A stretch of DNA of 30,629 nt from Amarolinea aalborgensis (GTDB taxonomy: Bacteria; Chloroflexota; Anaerolineae; SSC4; Amarolineaceae), in NCBI RefSeq assembly GCF_900491745.1, contig NZ_UETR01000038.1:1-30629 (forward strand). Reading direction: 5' to 3'. The first letter of the stretch is position 1. Each line of letters begins with the position of its first letter. The notes below the pieces were generated by a model. That model saw nothing but the letters and a program-made list of their open reading frames with translations. It searched no databases and was not told where the DNA came from. The position numbers and the translations under genes were made by a program. Positions 1 to 8,166 of the stretch are shown in pieces.

Positions 1-22
1 TCATTTAGCGTTCAGCGTTCTG
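1..22. repeat. AGCGTTC heptamer repeat forming the end of asnB
   Basis: Two adjacent AGCGTTC units occur right at the window edge. Read on the minus strand they give GAACGCTGAACGC, which shares GAACGCTGAA with the tandem array at 26885-26926. The asnB stop codon lies inside. The repeat may continue beyond the window. Confidence 0.4.
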
Positions 23-1914
23 TTTCCCGGCTCTTGGTCTATGAACCGGCGCAGCCACAGCTCGGTGTTGAACCAGCGCCACAGGAGCAGGCGCCGATCA
101 GCCTGGCCGCTTTGATGTTCTTGGAAGACCTGATCTACGACGGCTGCGTTCCAGTAGGGCCGCTGGCGGAAACTGGCGCTGGCGAAGACCTCACGCAGGG
201 TCGGCTGCAGCGTCGTGCGGAACCAGGCCGCTTCCGGCGTGCCGAAAGCCATCTTGTCCTGTCGCTGCGCAATCGCTGGCGGCAGCACATCGGCCAGACC
301 GCGGCGCAGCAGCCATTTGGTCTCGCCATCGCGCAGCATGAAACGAGCCGGCAGCGCAAAAGCGAATTCGACCAGGCGATGATCGAGGAAGGGCACACGC
401 GCCTCGATACTGAAGGCCATCGAGTTGCGATCTTCGTAGTGCAGAAGCGACGGCAGGTGCAGCGTCGTGAGATACTGGTACATCTGGCGGCGCAGCGGAT
501 CGCGGTAGGGCGAGGGCATCTCCAGCCAGGGCTGCGGCTGCGCCGTCAGGGCTGATCCCAGCCAGGCCGGCCGCGTGCGTCCGCGACCTACCTGGATGGC
601 GCCGCGTAGGGCGGCGGGTAAGGCCAGCCCCAGCGCGCCGGTCAGCAGAACGCGCGGCGGTACGCCATGCCGACCACGAAAGCCTTCCAGCTCGCGGCTC
701 AGCCCGGCGAAATCGGCGTGACGCAGGTGATTGGCCCACAGGCCGGAGAAGAACGGATGATAGCCGCCGAGAATCTCGTCGCTGCCCTGGCCGTCGAGCA
801 TCACTTTGATGCCCTGCTGCCCGGCCAGCTGCATGACGCACCACTGCGCCACGATGCTGGTGGAGCCGAACGGCTCTTCCTGGCGCCAGATCAGGTCAGG
901 CAGCAGCTCGTTGAGCGCCTCGGCCTGTGGAAAGGCAAAGAAGGCCTGTGCGCCGGTCTGCGCGATGACCTCACGTGCAAAACGGCGCTCATCGAAGGCG
1001 GGATCATCGAAGCTGGCGGTGAAGGTGCGCTGGCGCTCGCCGATCATGGCGCGATCCACGCCGTCGGCGTCGAGCAGGCGGGCGATGGCGCACACGATGG
1101 CCGATGAATCCAATCCGCCGCTCAGGCAGGTGCCGATGGGCGCATCACTCTGCAGGTGCAGGCGCACCGACTCAAAGAACAGCTCGTGCAGCCGTTCGGC
1201 AGCGGCCCGGTCGCTCAGATCATCCAGGCGTTGCTCGGGGTTCAAATCCCAGTAACGCTGGATAGCCAGGTTCCCGGCGCGGTACACGAGCCGGTGCGCA
1301 GGCGGCAGCTGGCGAATGTCAGCAAACATCGTTTCCGCGGTGTGATCCAGGTAGCCGTAAACCAGGTAATCATAAAGGCGATCCCCGTTAGGCTGGCGGG
1401 GCGTGGCTCTATCCACGAACAGCGCCTTGATCTCCGAAGCAAACAGCAGGCGCTCGGCGTTGAGGTGGTAATAGAAGGGCTTGATGCCGAAGCGGTCGCG
1501 GGCCGCAAACAGCCGCTGGCGGCGCTCGTCCCAGAGCGCAAACGCAAACATGCCCTCGAAGCGCCGCACGCAGTCGTCACCCCACTGTTCATAGGCATGC
1601 AGAATGGCCTCGCTGTCGCTGCGTGAACGGAAGATGTGGCCGGCCGCCTCCAGCTCGCTCACCAGGCTGCGGTAGTTGTAGATTTCGCCGTTGAAGACCA
1701 GCCACAGCGTGCCATCCTCATTGGTCATCGGCTGGTGTCCGGCCGGCGAAAGATCAAGAATCGCCAGGCGGCGGAAGGCCAGCCCGGCCGGCCCCTGCTG
1801 GTAGATGCCCTGGTCGTCCGGGCCGCGGTGACGCAGCAGATCCGCCATCTCTTGCAACTGCGCTTGTTCCACGGGGTGTTGATCCCTGCGACAGATGCCG
1901 GCAATTCCACACAT
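1..1914 (-). CDS. asnB: Asparagine synthase (glutamine-hydrolysing), AsnB family
   Basis: This 637-aa protein is a class II glutamine amidotransferase fused to an asparagine synthase domain. It begins MCGIAGI, so Cys2 is the N-terminal nucleophile once Met1 is removed. RGPDD (about 30-34) and FNGEIYN (74-80) are glutaminase-domain motifs, and SGGLDSS (265-271) is the ATP-pyrophosphatase loop. The length is normal for AsnB. It starts 6 nt after the upstream GT4 stop, with GAGGAG 10 nt before the ATG. In polysaccharide clusters such paralogues often amidate a sugar acid or a nucleotide-sugar intermediate instead of making free asparagine; that role is inferred here from the neighbours. The last codons (RTLNAK and stop) lie in a short AGCGTTC repeat at 1-22, so the C-terminal tip may be repeat-derived. 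Confidence 0.93.
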   Translation of the reverse strand: MCGIAGICRRDQHPVEQAQLQEMADLLRHRGPDDQGIYQQGPAGLAFRRLAILDLSPAGHQPMTNEDGTLWLVFNGEIYNYRSLVSELEAAGHIFRSRSDSEAILHAYEQWGDDCVRRFEGMFAFALWDERRQRLFAARDRFGIKPFYYHLNAERLLFASEIKALFVDRATPRQPNGDRLYDYLVYGYLDHTAETMFADIRQLPPAHRLVYRAGNLAIQRYWDLNPEQRLDDLSDRAAAERLHELFFESVRLHLQSDAPIGTCLSGGLDSSAIVCAIARLLDADGVDRAMIGERQRTFTASFDDPAFDERRFAREVIAQTGAQAFFAFPQAEALNELLPDLIWRQEEPFGSTSIVAQWCVMQLAGQQGIKVMLDGQGSDEILGGYHPFFSGLWANHLRHADFAGLSRELEGFRGRHGVPPRVLLTGALGLALPAALRGAIQVGRGRTRPAWLGSALTAQPQPWLEMPSPYRDPLRRQMYQYLTTLHLPSLLHYEDRNSMAFSIEARVPFLDHRLVEFAFALPARFMLRDGETKWLLRRGLADVLPPAIAQRQDKMAFGTPEAAWFRTTLQPTLREVFASASFRQRPYWNAAVVDQVFQEHQSGQADRRLLLWRWFNTELWLRRFIDQEPGNRTLNAK

Positions 1915-1920
1915 GCGCTT

Positions 1921-3150
1921 CTAGCTCCTCGCCGTTGGCAACGACGCGTAGAGATCGAGCAGGCGGGCGGCCTGCGCTTCCCAGTTGTATTCGCGGCGTG
2001 CGGCCGCCAGCCCCGCGGCGCGCATCGCGGCCTGGCGCGCAGGCGCCTGCAAGATGCTGTTCACCGCCGCGGCCACCGCTGCCGGCGTCGGTTCCGTCAC
2101 CGTGACTCCGGCGCCGGTAGCGCGCGCGACGCGGCCGATTTCCGGCCAGTCGCTGGCGACAAAGGGCAGCCCCGCCATCATGTACTCGAACAGTTTATTG
2201 GGCATGGCAAAGCGGTCGTTCTTGTTGCGCCCGGCCAGCAGGATCATGCCCACATCGGCCGACGCGGTCGCGCCCAGCAGTTGGTCAGCCGGCAGCGCGT
2301 CGAGCATGAAGACGCGGGATTGCAGGCCGAGTAGCGCCGCTTCCTGGCGAATCGGCTCTTGAAACGTGCCCAGGTTGAAGCCCAGGAAAGTCAACACCAC
2401 GGTGTCCGGCAGCAGCGCCAGGGTCTGCACCAGCTCCAGCAGATGGCGGTCGGGCAAGACCGCGCCTTGCAGGAGCATGATGCGCTGCTCCGCGCGCAAG
2501 CCCAGGCGCCGGCGCAGATAGTCCGAGCCGGCAGCCATGTCCTGGTAGCGCGGGGTGTTGAGCACCAGGGTTGGCGGCGGAATGTGATAACGATCTGCCA
2601 GCTCGACGACGATGGACTGGCTGACGGTAATCACCGCTGCGGCCTGCCCAATCAGGCGGCGCTCCAGGCGGGCGAAGTTGCGCTGCGCCAGCGCCTGTTT
2701 GACGCGATTGGGCCAGGGGAGGCTGGCTGCGGCTGGCCCCAGCGTCATCTGATCCACGAACAGCTCGTGGGCATCGTAGACCAGGGGCGTACGCCAACGC
2801 TGCGCCAGCGCGGCCGCGGCTGGCAGCGTGTCGAGGTCGTGCGCGTGCACCACGTCCGCGCGCTGATCCGACGCAGCCGCCAGCAGCGCGCCACTGCCTC
2901 CCCAGCGCCAGAGATCAGCCGCGTGGCCCGCCATCCGCCGCCAGCCGGTCGTGTCTTCCCAGGCGGGCAGCGGCGCAGCGATGGCCGTCAGTCCCCCTGG
3001 CGCAGCCCAGCCCAAGCGGGCAATGTCGGTTGGGCGAATGTGGCTCACGACAGTCACGCGGTAACCAGCCGCGGCCAGGGTCTCGGCTTCACGGCGCACG
3101 CGATTGTCGTGCAGCAGGTTGCTGGTGACCAGCATCAGGACGTGGGTCAT
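1921..3150 (-). CDS. Glycosyltransferase family 4 protein
   Basis: This 409-aa protein is a GT-B fold, retaining GT4-type sugar transferase, probably acting at the cytoplasmic face of the membrane on a lipid-linked glycan. The N-terminal domain opens VLMLVTSNLLHDNRVRREA, typical of GT4 acceptor domains with an NRVRREA helix, and has a VHAHDLDTLPAA segment near residue 97. The C-terminal donor domain has KLFEYMMAGLPFVASD, the E-containing nucleotide-sugar binding motif. The start codon overlaps the stop of the upstream flippase in an ATGA junction and is preceded by GGGAGG. asnB follows after 6 nt, so the genes are probably co-transcribed. The donor and acceptor sugars cannot be read from the sequence. 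Confidence 0.9.
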   Translation of the reverse strand: MTHVLMLVTSNLLHDNRVRREAETLAAAGYRVTVVSHIRPTDIARLGWAAPGGLTAIAAPLPAWEDTTGWRRMAGHAADLWRWGGSGALLAAASDQRADVVHAHDLDTLPAAAALAQRWRTPLVYDAHELFVDQMTLGPAAASLPWPNRVKQALAQRNFARLERRLIGQAAAVITVSQSIVVELADRYHIPPPTLVLNTPRYQDMAAGSDYLRRRLGLRAEQRIMLLQGAVLPDRHLLELVQTLALLPDTVVLTFLGFNLGTFQEPIRQEAALLGLQSRVFMLDALPADQLLGATASADVGMILLAGRNKNDRFAMPNKLFEYMMAGLPFVASDWPEIGRVARATGAGVTVTEPTPAAVAAAVNSILQAPARQAAMRAAGLAAARREYNWEAQAARLLDLYASLPTARS

Positions 3151-4442
3151 GGCTGCCTCCCCCGGCTGATGGCGTTCTGATTACGACTCACGGACCGGTA
3201 GAAGATGACGGCTGTGAGGAAGATGGCGCTGTAGGCGATGGTGGAGGCCCACGACGCGCCCAGGACGCCCCAGCGTGGGATGAGCAGCAAATCGAAGATG
3301 ACCGTCAACACCAGCGCCAGGCCGGCGTTGACCGAATTGTAGTGGACATAACCGCGACCGGCAATTTCGTTCGTCAGCACTTTGCCGCCGCCGAGCAGAA
3401 TGACGCCGGGCAGCAGGGCGAGAAGCGGTTGGTATGCGGCCAGGAAAAGGTCCGAATAGATAACCTGGATCACTTGGCGGCCGAGCAGCGCAATGAAGAC
3501 GCCTCCCACCAGGGTGATGCCCAGGGTCAGCGCGAAGATGCGCGGCGTCACGCGATTCATATCTTCTGGCCGCGTCGCCGAGGCTTTGGGGAAGATGACG
3601 AAACTAACGGCGTTGGGCAGGTGCCAGAGCAGCTCGGCCAGCGCAACGGCCGCGGTGTAGATACCCACGGCCGCCGGGCCGAGCAAGATGCCGACGATGA
3701 AGAGATCAAGCCGGTAGTTGAAAAACTGCAGCAGGTTGCCCACGTAGCCGCGCAGGCCGAAGGCCAGCATTTGACCCAGGATGGCCCGGTCGTAGCGCGG
3801 CCGCAAGTCGCCCCCGGCGCGCTGCACCTGCCAGCCCAAGAGGATCATCACGCCAAGCGCGGCCCCCACCGCGGCCAGCACCCCGCCGTTGAGACCCCAG
3901 CCCAGGCCAATGACCAGCAGGATGGTCAAACCCAGGGTCAGGACGCTTTGCAAGAAAGTGATCACGTTGACGGTGCGAATGCGTTGCATTCCCTGCAGGA
4001 TGCCGCTGAAGAAGCTGTTGACGATGGCGGCTGGCAGCCCCACCGTCGCCAGAACGATGAGCGCCGCGGGCACACTCGGCGCCAGGCGCTGCAGGAGGCC
4101 GCTCGCCAGGCCAAGCGCCGTCAAAACCAGGCCGCCGCTGACGCCCAGCAGAGCCAGCAGCATGGCGTTCTGGGTTACCTGGGCCACCGACAGGCGGCGC
4201 GAGCCGATGAAATAGACGTTGGCGGCTGGGATGCCGCCGCTGAGGAAGAGGGCCAGCGTGGCCGGAATCAGCAGCGCCAGGGCCAGGCTGCCTTTGCCCT
4301 GCGGGCCGAGCCAGCGCGCGACGATGGCCGCATTGGCGACGCCGATCACCAGGGACACGACCTGGGTCAGGAAAGTAGTCGCGACATTGCGCGCAAATGT
4401 GCTGCGCAGCAGCCGCAGCCCGCGTTGAACCCTAGTTTGCAT
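3147..4442 (-). CDS. Polysaccharide flippase, Wzx/PST (MOP superfamily)
   Basis: This 431-aa polytopic membrane protein has about 12 hydrophobic segments. Its N-terminus FLTQVVSLVIGVANAAIVAR followed by WLGPQGKGSLALALLIPA is characteristic of polysaccharide-biosynthesis flippases, which move undecaprenyl-linked repeat units across the cytoplasmic membrane. The gene overlaps the upstream methyltransferase by 11 nt and the downstream GT4 by an ATGA junction, so it sits inside a translationally coupled operon. Length and topology fit the family, with no sign of truncation. Fold and position support export of the glycan made by the adjacent transferases; the transported unit is unknown. Confidence 0.9.
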   Translation of the reverse strand: MQTRVQRGLRLLRSTFARNVATTFLTQVVSLVIGVANAAIVARWLGPQGKGSLALALLIPATLALFLSGGIPAANVYFIGSRRLSVAQVTQNAMLLALLGVSGGLVLTALGLASGLLQRLAPSVPAALIVLATVGLPAAIVNSFFSGILQGMQRIRTVNVITFLQSVLTLGLTILLVIGLGWGLNGGVLAAVGAALGVMILLGWQVQRAGGDLRPRYDRAILGQMLAFGLRGYVGNLLQFFNYRLDLFIVGILLGPAAVGIYTAAVALAELLWHLPNAVSFVIFPKASATRPEDMNRVTPRIFALTLGITLVGGVFIALLGRQVIQVIYSDLFLAAYQPLLALLPGVILLGGGKVLTNEIAGRGYVHYNSVNAGLALVLTVIFDLLLIPRWGVLGASWASTIAYSAIFLTAVIFYRSVSRNQNAISRGRQP

Positions 4443-5247
4443 CGGCAGACGCCTGCGCCACGAGGATCAAGCCGTCGCCCCAGAACGACGTGGTGCGGTA
4501 GAGCGCGGAGGCGAGCAGGCGTTTGGGCAGCGAGCGGACATAGTCGAGACCGCGGCCGAGCAGATGGGGCGAGACGCCGTTCGCGGCGCGGGGGAGGGCC
4601 GCCGTTGAAGCCGACGCCGGCGGCGCTGGTCGTCCCAACAGGCGCCGGGCCACGTTCGGCAGGCCGGCGCGCGGCTGAAAGGTGTAAGCATAGACCTCGG
4701 TCACATCGAAGCCGCTCTTGCGCAGCAGATTGGTGGCCGTGACGTAGGAAAACCAGTAATTGTGGTCGGGATGCACATACTCGACGCCGCGCAGCAGCCA
4801 GAGCAGGGTTTGGATGCGAAAGGCGTTGGGCACCGTGATGATCAGCTCAGTCTGGCCCGGCGTCAGCAGTTGGCGCGCGGCTTGCAGGAACTGGACCGGG
4901 TTGGGAAGGTGCTCGATCACTTCGGTCGCCAGAACCAGGTCGAAGGGCTGGCCGCTGAGCTGGGCCAGAATGGACGGCTCGCAGATGTCGCCCGCGATGA
5001 GATGCTCGAAGCCGTGGCTGGCGAGGAACTGAATGCCTTCCTGGTCAATGTCCACGCCCCACAGTTCGGAAGCGACGGCCGCCAGCTTCTGGTGCATCAA
5101 CTCCTGGCGCGCAAAGCGCGCGTGCAGCAGGCCCGCGTCCACGCAGCCCAAGTGCAGGACGCGGCGCCCGGCCGCGCGCGCCAGAATCAGGTCTTGCCGC
5201 CCCGTCAGGAGCGGGACGACGGGGAGTTTGGTCATGCTATTCATCAT
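4432..5247 (-). CDS. Class I SAM-dependent methyltransferase
   Basis: This 271-aa methyltransferase uses the ATG at 5247. That ATG overlaps the upstream GT4 stop as ATGA and has GGAG about 11 nt before it; a longer reading to 5556 would run through the upstream gene and is not credible. Motif I is VLHLGCVDAG (30-39), a variant without the usual GxGxG that is common in exopolysaccharide-cluster methyltransferases. An acidic GVDID (64-68) should bind the ribose, and LVLATEVIEHLPNP (104-117) is the Methyltransf_11-type post-II motif. It probably methylates a sugar of the repeat unit or a lipid-linked intermediate; the acceptor is inferred from context. The C-terminal tail of about 60 residues is Ala/Pro/Arg-rich and less conserved-looking. 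Confidence 0.87.
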   Translation of the reverse strand: MMNSMTKLPVVPLLTGRQDLILARAAGRRVLHLGCVDAGLLHARFARQELMHQKLAAVASELWGVDIDQEGIQFLASHGFEHLIAGDICEPSILAQLSGQPFDLVLATEVIEHLPNPVQFLQAARQLLTPGQTELIITVPNAFRIQTLLWLLRGVEYVHPDHNYWFSYVTATNLLRKSGFDVTEVYAYTFQPRAGLPNVARRLLGRPAPPASASTAALPRAANGVSPHLLGRGLDYVRSLPKRLLASALYRTTSFWGDGLILVAQASADAN

Positions 5248-6458
5248 CGTGAGGCTTTCTCCGTCAGCACGCTGCGATAGATTGAGTCCAATGTCTGGCC
5301 GATGGCGGCCGGTGAATAGGCGGCCGCGCGTTCGATCATGATGCGCCGATCGAAACGCTCCGGCTGCGACTTCGGCGAGCTCAGTCGAGCCGTCAGCGCC
5401 GCGGTGATCGCCGCGGCCAGCGCCGGCGCATCGCCCGGCGGCGTCAGGATGCCGACCGCGTCGTCCACGATTTCGGGGATGCCGCCCACGGCTGAGGCGA
5501 CAATCGGCACACCGCAGGCCATGGCTTCGAGCAGGACGCACGGCATGTTCTCCCACTGGCTGGCGAGCACAAAGAGATCAGCCTGGCGCAGAAAGTCAGC
5601 CACATCTGCTTTTGGTCGCGTGCCATGGAAGGTGACCTGGCTGGCCAGACCAAGCTCAGCCGCCAGCGCGGTGTAGGCGGCGCGCTGCGGCCCGTCGCCG
5701 ATGACATCCAGCCGCCAGCGCAGCGGCGTCTCCTGCAGGCGGCGCAGGGCATGCAGCAGATCGGGAATGCCCTTGATTGGCACCAACGAACCCACACTCA
5801 CGATGCGCAGGGGATCGTTAGGCGTACGCGCCGGCGCCGGGTAGAAAAGCGTGTTGTCCACCACGTTACCTACAATCTGGAAACGCGCGCGCAGACCGTG
5901 CTCTTCAATGCCGGTCTGCAGCGCACGGCTCACCGGCAAGACCCGGGCCGCCTGCCCAAAGGCGATGCGCGCCTTCCGAACTTCGCCAGGCGGCAGCGTA
6001 TGCCGCGGAAAGGCGGAGAAGTGCTCGGTCACGACAAGGGGCAGGCGGTACAACTTGCTGAAAATGGCGGCCGCGAACCCCGCATCGTAGACATGCGCAT
6101 GCAGGAGATCGGGCCGAAAGCCGGCGCGGTAGACCGCGCGCAACGCCTGTCCGACGGCGACCAGATGAACGCCGAGTGACACTTTCGGGATGGGCGCGGG
6201 GCGATACCAGGCGCGCACGGTGGGCAGGCCGGCCGTCAAGACGGGATCGGTCTCCGTTTCCACCTGCCACAGCCGGGGCAGGTCCCGCCGCGGCTCCGGG
6301 CAATGCAGCACGGCCACGTCATCGAAGCGGGCGACGGCCAGCGCGTGTTCACGCACAAAGGTGCCCTCATACGGCGCGGCTGCGGTGGGATACCAGGCGG
6401 TGATGAACAGCACGTGCAGCCGGCGGTCAGGCGCGCGCGCGTCGGGCGGCATGGTCAT
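5244..6458 (-). CDS. Glycosyltransferase family 4 protein
   Basis: This 404-aa GT4 starts at ATG 6458, which overlaps the wecB-like stop (ATGA) and has AAGGTGG about 8 nt upstream. An in-frame ATG at 6452 is a possible alternative. The N-terminal Rossmann domain starts LHVLFITAWYP, with LLHAHVYDAGFAA and VTEHFSAF in the acceptor region. The C-terminal domain has SVGSLVPIKGIPDLLHAL and the donor-binding EX7E-like element ENMPCVLLEAMACG followed by VPIVASAVGGIPE. Near the C-terminus the residues ARLSSPKS are encoded by an imperfect palindrome (5368-5392) that also occurs in intergenic DNA at 30.4 kb, so this loop is probably a repeat insertion. Its role is sugar transfer during glycan assembly; the specificity is unknown. 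Confidence 0.9.
   Translation of the reverse strand: MTMPPDARAPDRRLHVLFITAWYPTAAAPYEGTFVREHALAVARFDDVAVLHCPEPRRDLPRLWQVETETDPVLTAGLPTVRAWYRPAPIPKVSLGVHLVAVGQALRAVYRAGFRPDLLHAHVYDAGFAAAIFSKLYRLPLVVTEHFSAFPRHTLPPGEVRKARIAFGQAARVLPVSRALQTGIEEHGLRARFQIVGNVVDNTLFYPAPARTPNDPLRIVSVGSLVPIKGIPDLLHALRRLQETPLRWRLDVIGDGPQRAAYTALAAELGLASQVTFHGTRPKADVADFLRQADLFVLASQWENMPCVLLEAMACGVPIVASAVGGIPEIVDDAVGILTPPGDAPALAAAITAALTARLSSPKSQPERFDRRIMIERAAAYSPAAIGQTLDSIYRSVLTEKASR
5368..5392. repeat. Interspersed palindrome-derived repeat inside a GT4 gene
   Basis: The stretch is gacttcggcgag joined to ctcagtcgagccg. The same 12-mer and 13-mer occur at 30382-30393 and 30418-30430 in the non-coding repeat block at the right end of the window. 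Here it is read in frame as part of the GT4 C-terminus. Confidence 0.6.
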
Positions 6459-7540
6459 GAAGCGACCACCTTCTGCGGCGCAGGATCGGCCGCGGCCAGC
6501 AGGCGCACGATGCGCTCCGCGGCGTGGCCATCGCCAAAGAGGGGCGCGGGCGGCGTGGTCGGCCAGGGACGCTGCGCGGCTTCGATCACCTGCGCGGCGT
6601 CGCCCCAGGCCAGGCGGTTCCAGCCGGCCTCCACGGTTTCCACCCATTCGGTCTCCGGCCGCAGGGTGACGCAGGGCACGGCAAAACAGTAGGCTTCTTT
6701 TTGCACACCGCCGGAGTCGGTGAGGATCAAGGCCGCGGCCTGTTCCAGCGCCAGCATGTCCAGGTAGCCGATCGGCTCCATCGCAATCACGTTGGCGGGC
6801 AGGGCCAGGCCGTTGTGGGTTAGCGCGGCGCGCGTGCGTGGATGCAGCGGAAAGACGACCGGCGTCTGCAGGCCGGCCAGCGCGTCGAGAATCGCGGTCA
6901 GGCGGGCCGGATCGTCGGTGTTGTAGGGGCGGTGAATGGTGGCGAGCGCAAAGCCCTGCGGTCGCAGGCCCAGGCGGCCGGCCAGGGTCGCATGGCGAGC
7001 TGCCAGCGCGCCATGCGTCTGCAGCGCATCCACCATCACATCGCCCACCAGGTGCACGCCGCGGGTGACCCCTTCGGCCGCCAGCAGGTTGACCGCGGTT
7101 TGGGTTGGGCAGAAGAGCAGGTCCGCGCAGTGATCGGTGAGGATGCGGTTGTGCTCTTCGGGCATCGTGCGGTTGAAGCTGCGCAGGCCGGCCTCCACGT
7201 GCGCCACGGGGATGTGCAGCTTGACCGCGGCCAGCGCGCCGGCCAGGGTCGAATTGGTGTCGCCGTAGACGAGCACCCAGGCCGGTTTCTCCGCCTGCAG
7301 CGCCTCTTCGATCCGTTGCAGCATCTGCCCCGTCTGCCAGCCGTGCGGGCCAGAGCCGATGCCCAATTCGTAGTCTGGGCGCGGGATGGACAGCTCGTCG
7401 AAGAACAGGTCGGACATCGCGCGGTCGTAGTGTTGACCGGTATGGATGAGGATTTCGTGGTGTTGGCGGCGCAGGGCCTGGCTGACCGGCGCGGCCTTGA
7501 TGAACTGCGGCCGCGCGCCGACGATGGTGACGATTTTCAA
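6455..7540 (-). CDS. wecB: UDP-GlcNAc 2-epimerase (non-hydrolysing), WecB/WbpI type
   Basis: This 361-aa protein interconverts UDP-GlcNAc and UDP-ManNAc or a derivative in the cytoplasm, supplying an activated sugar for the glycan cluster. The family start KIVTIVGARPQFIKAAPV is intact, but the initiation codon is TTG at 7540, with an AGG about 9 nt upstream. VYGDTNSTLAGA (about 90), HVEAGLRS (115), MPEEHNRILTDH (127) and PLHPRTR are the conserved catalytic and substrate-binding blocks. LTDSGGVQKEA followed by LRPETEWVE binds the UDP moiety. The length matches the family. It is coupled to the downstream GT4 by ATGA and lies 13 nt after the Uma2 stop. A WbpI-like activity on a diacetamido-uronic acid is possible because a beta-helix acetyltransferase lies upstream, but sequence reading cannot decide. 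Confidence 0.93.
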   Translation of the reverse strand: MKIVTIVGARPQFIKAAPVSQALRRQHHEILIHTGQHYDRAMSDLFFDELSIPRPDYELGIGSGPHGWQTGQMLQRIEEALQAEKPAWVLVYGDTNSTLAGALAAVKLHIPVAHVEAGLRSFNRTMPEEHNRILTDHCADLLFCPTQTAVNLLAAEGVTRGVHLVGDVMVDALQTHGALAARHATLAGRLGLRPQGFALATIHRPYNTDDPARLTAILDALAGLQTPVVFPLHPRTRAALTHNGLALPANVIAMEPIGYLDMLALEQAAALILTDSGGVQKEAYCFAVPCVTLRPETEWVETVEAGWNRLAWGDAAQVIEAAQRPWPTTPPAPLFGDGHAAERIVRLLAAADPAPQKVVAS

Positions 7541-7553
7541 TGAACCGGACCTG

Positions 7554-8069
7554 TCAAACTACACATTGGCAGCCACATGCAAGCGCGATGGGCGCAGGGG
7601 AAATGGCGCGCGTCACGCGGTCGCGGCGCACATGCAGCACCAAGAGGGAATACGGGTCGAACACTACGACATCTTTGACGCCCTGCGCCAGGTAGAAGTG
7701 CGGCGCCAACTCCAGGTCCTTGGCTTCGTATCCCCGACTGACCACCTCGATCACGGCTTCCGGAATGAGCGTGATTGCTTCTTCCTCTTCTTCCGGCTCG
7801 CGACAGAAGATCGAAATGTCGGGGCGTTTCAATGAACCATCGGGGAAGCTAATGTAGACATCCGCCACGTGTACACAGCCGCAGCCGCCGTGCTCTGTCG
7901 AACTTGGGCCGCGCCGTTCAATCGTTGCGCGGATACGATCCACCGCGCGTTGATGCTTCAGGACAGGATGCGCTTCCCAGATAGGCAATCCGCCCATGAT
8001 TTCCAGGCGCACCCCCAGCCGGTCAGCGTCGAGAAATTGCCGGAGCAGACCCGCTTTGGTTGTTGTCAT
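7554..8069 (-). CDS. Uma2 family restriction-endonuclease-like protein (DUF820)
   Basis: This 171-aa protein belongs to the Uma2/DUF820 family, which has the PD-(D/E)XK nuclease fold and is strongly expanded in cyanobacteria and Chloroflexota; its biological role is not established. I chose ATG 8069 because AGGAGG lies 5 nt before it; an in-frame GTG at 8075 would overlap that Shine-Dalgarno sequence. The nuclease-like core is RPDISIF (82-88, Asp84), AVIEVVS (105-111, Glu108) and GVKDVVVFDP near residue 130. The lysine expected after the EV(V/I)S strand is not in the usual register, so activity is uncertain. An acidic run EPEEEEE at 91-97 is odd. The C-terminus is Cys-containing (LACGCQC). 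It lies inside the glycan operon without an obvious functional link. Confidence 0.82.
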   Translation of the reverse strand: MTTTKAGLLRQFLDADRLGVRLEIMGGLPIWEAHPVLKHQRAVDRIRATIERRGPSSTEHGGCGCVHVADVYISFPDGSLKRPDISIFCREPEEEEEAITLIPEAVIEVVSRGYEAKDLELAPHFYLAQGVKDVVVFDPYSLLVLHVRRDRVTRAISPAPIALACGCQCVV

Positions 8070-8110
8070 GTGCACCTCCTGGAAAACTTCAAATTTCTCC
8101 CGTCCTATTC

Positions 8111-8159
8111 ATCCTGTACATCCTGTAAATCCTGTCAAATGAGGACAGGATTCACAGGA
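8111..8159. repeat. ATCCTGTAA tandem repeat with 16-bp hairpin
   Basis: Direct units ATCCTGTAC, ATCCTGTAA and ATCCTGTC (8111-8136) are followed by an inverted copy. The arms 8121-8136 and 8144-8159 pair over 15 of 16 positions around a 7-nt loop. The element fills the gap between the acyltransferase stop and the Uma2 start. No T-run follows on the minus strand, so it is not a classical intrinsic terminator, although it could still affect transcript ends. Confidence 0.75.
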
Positions 8160-8166
8160 CGCCAGC

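Noticed and set aside
8121..8159. Hairpin considered as an intrinsic terminator
   Set aside because: No T-run follows on the minus strand and the stem is built from a tandem repeat.
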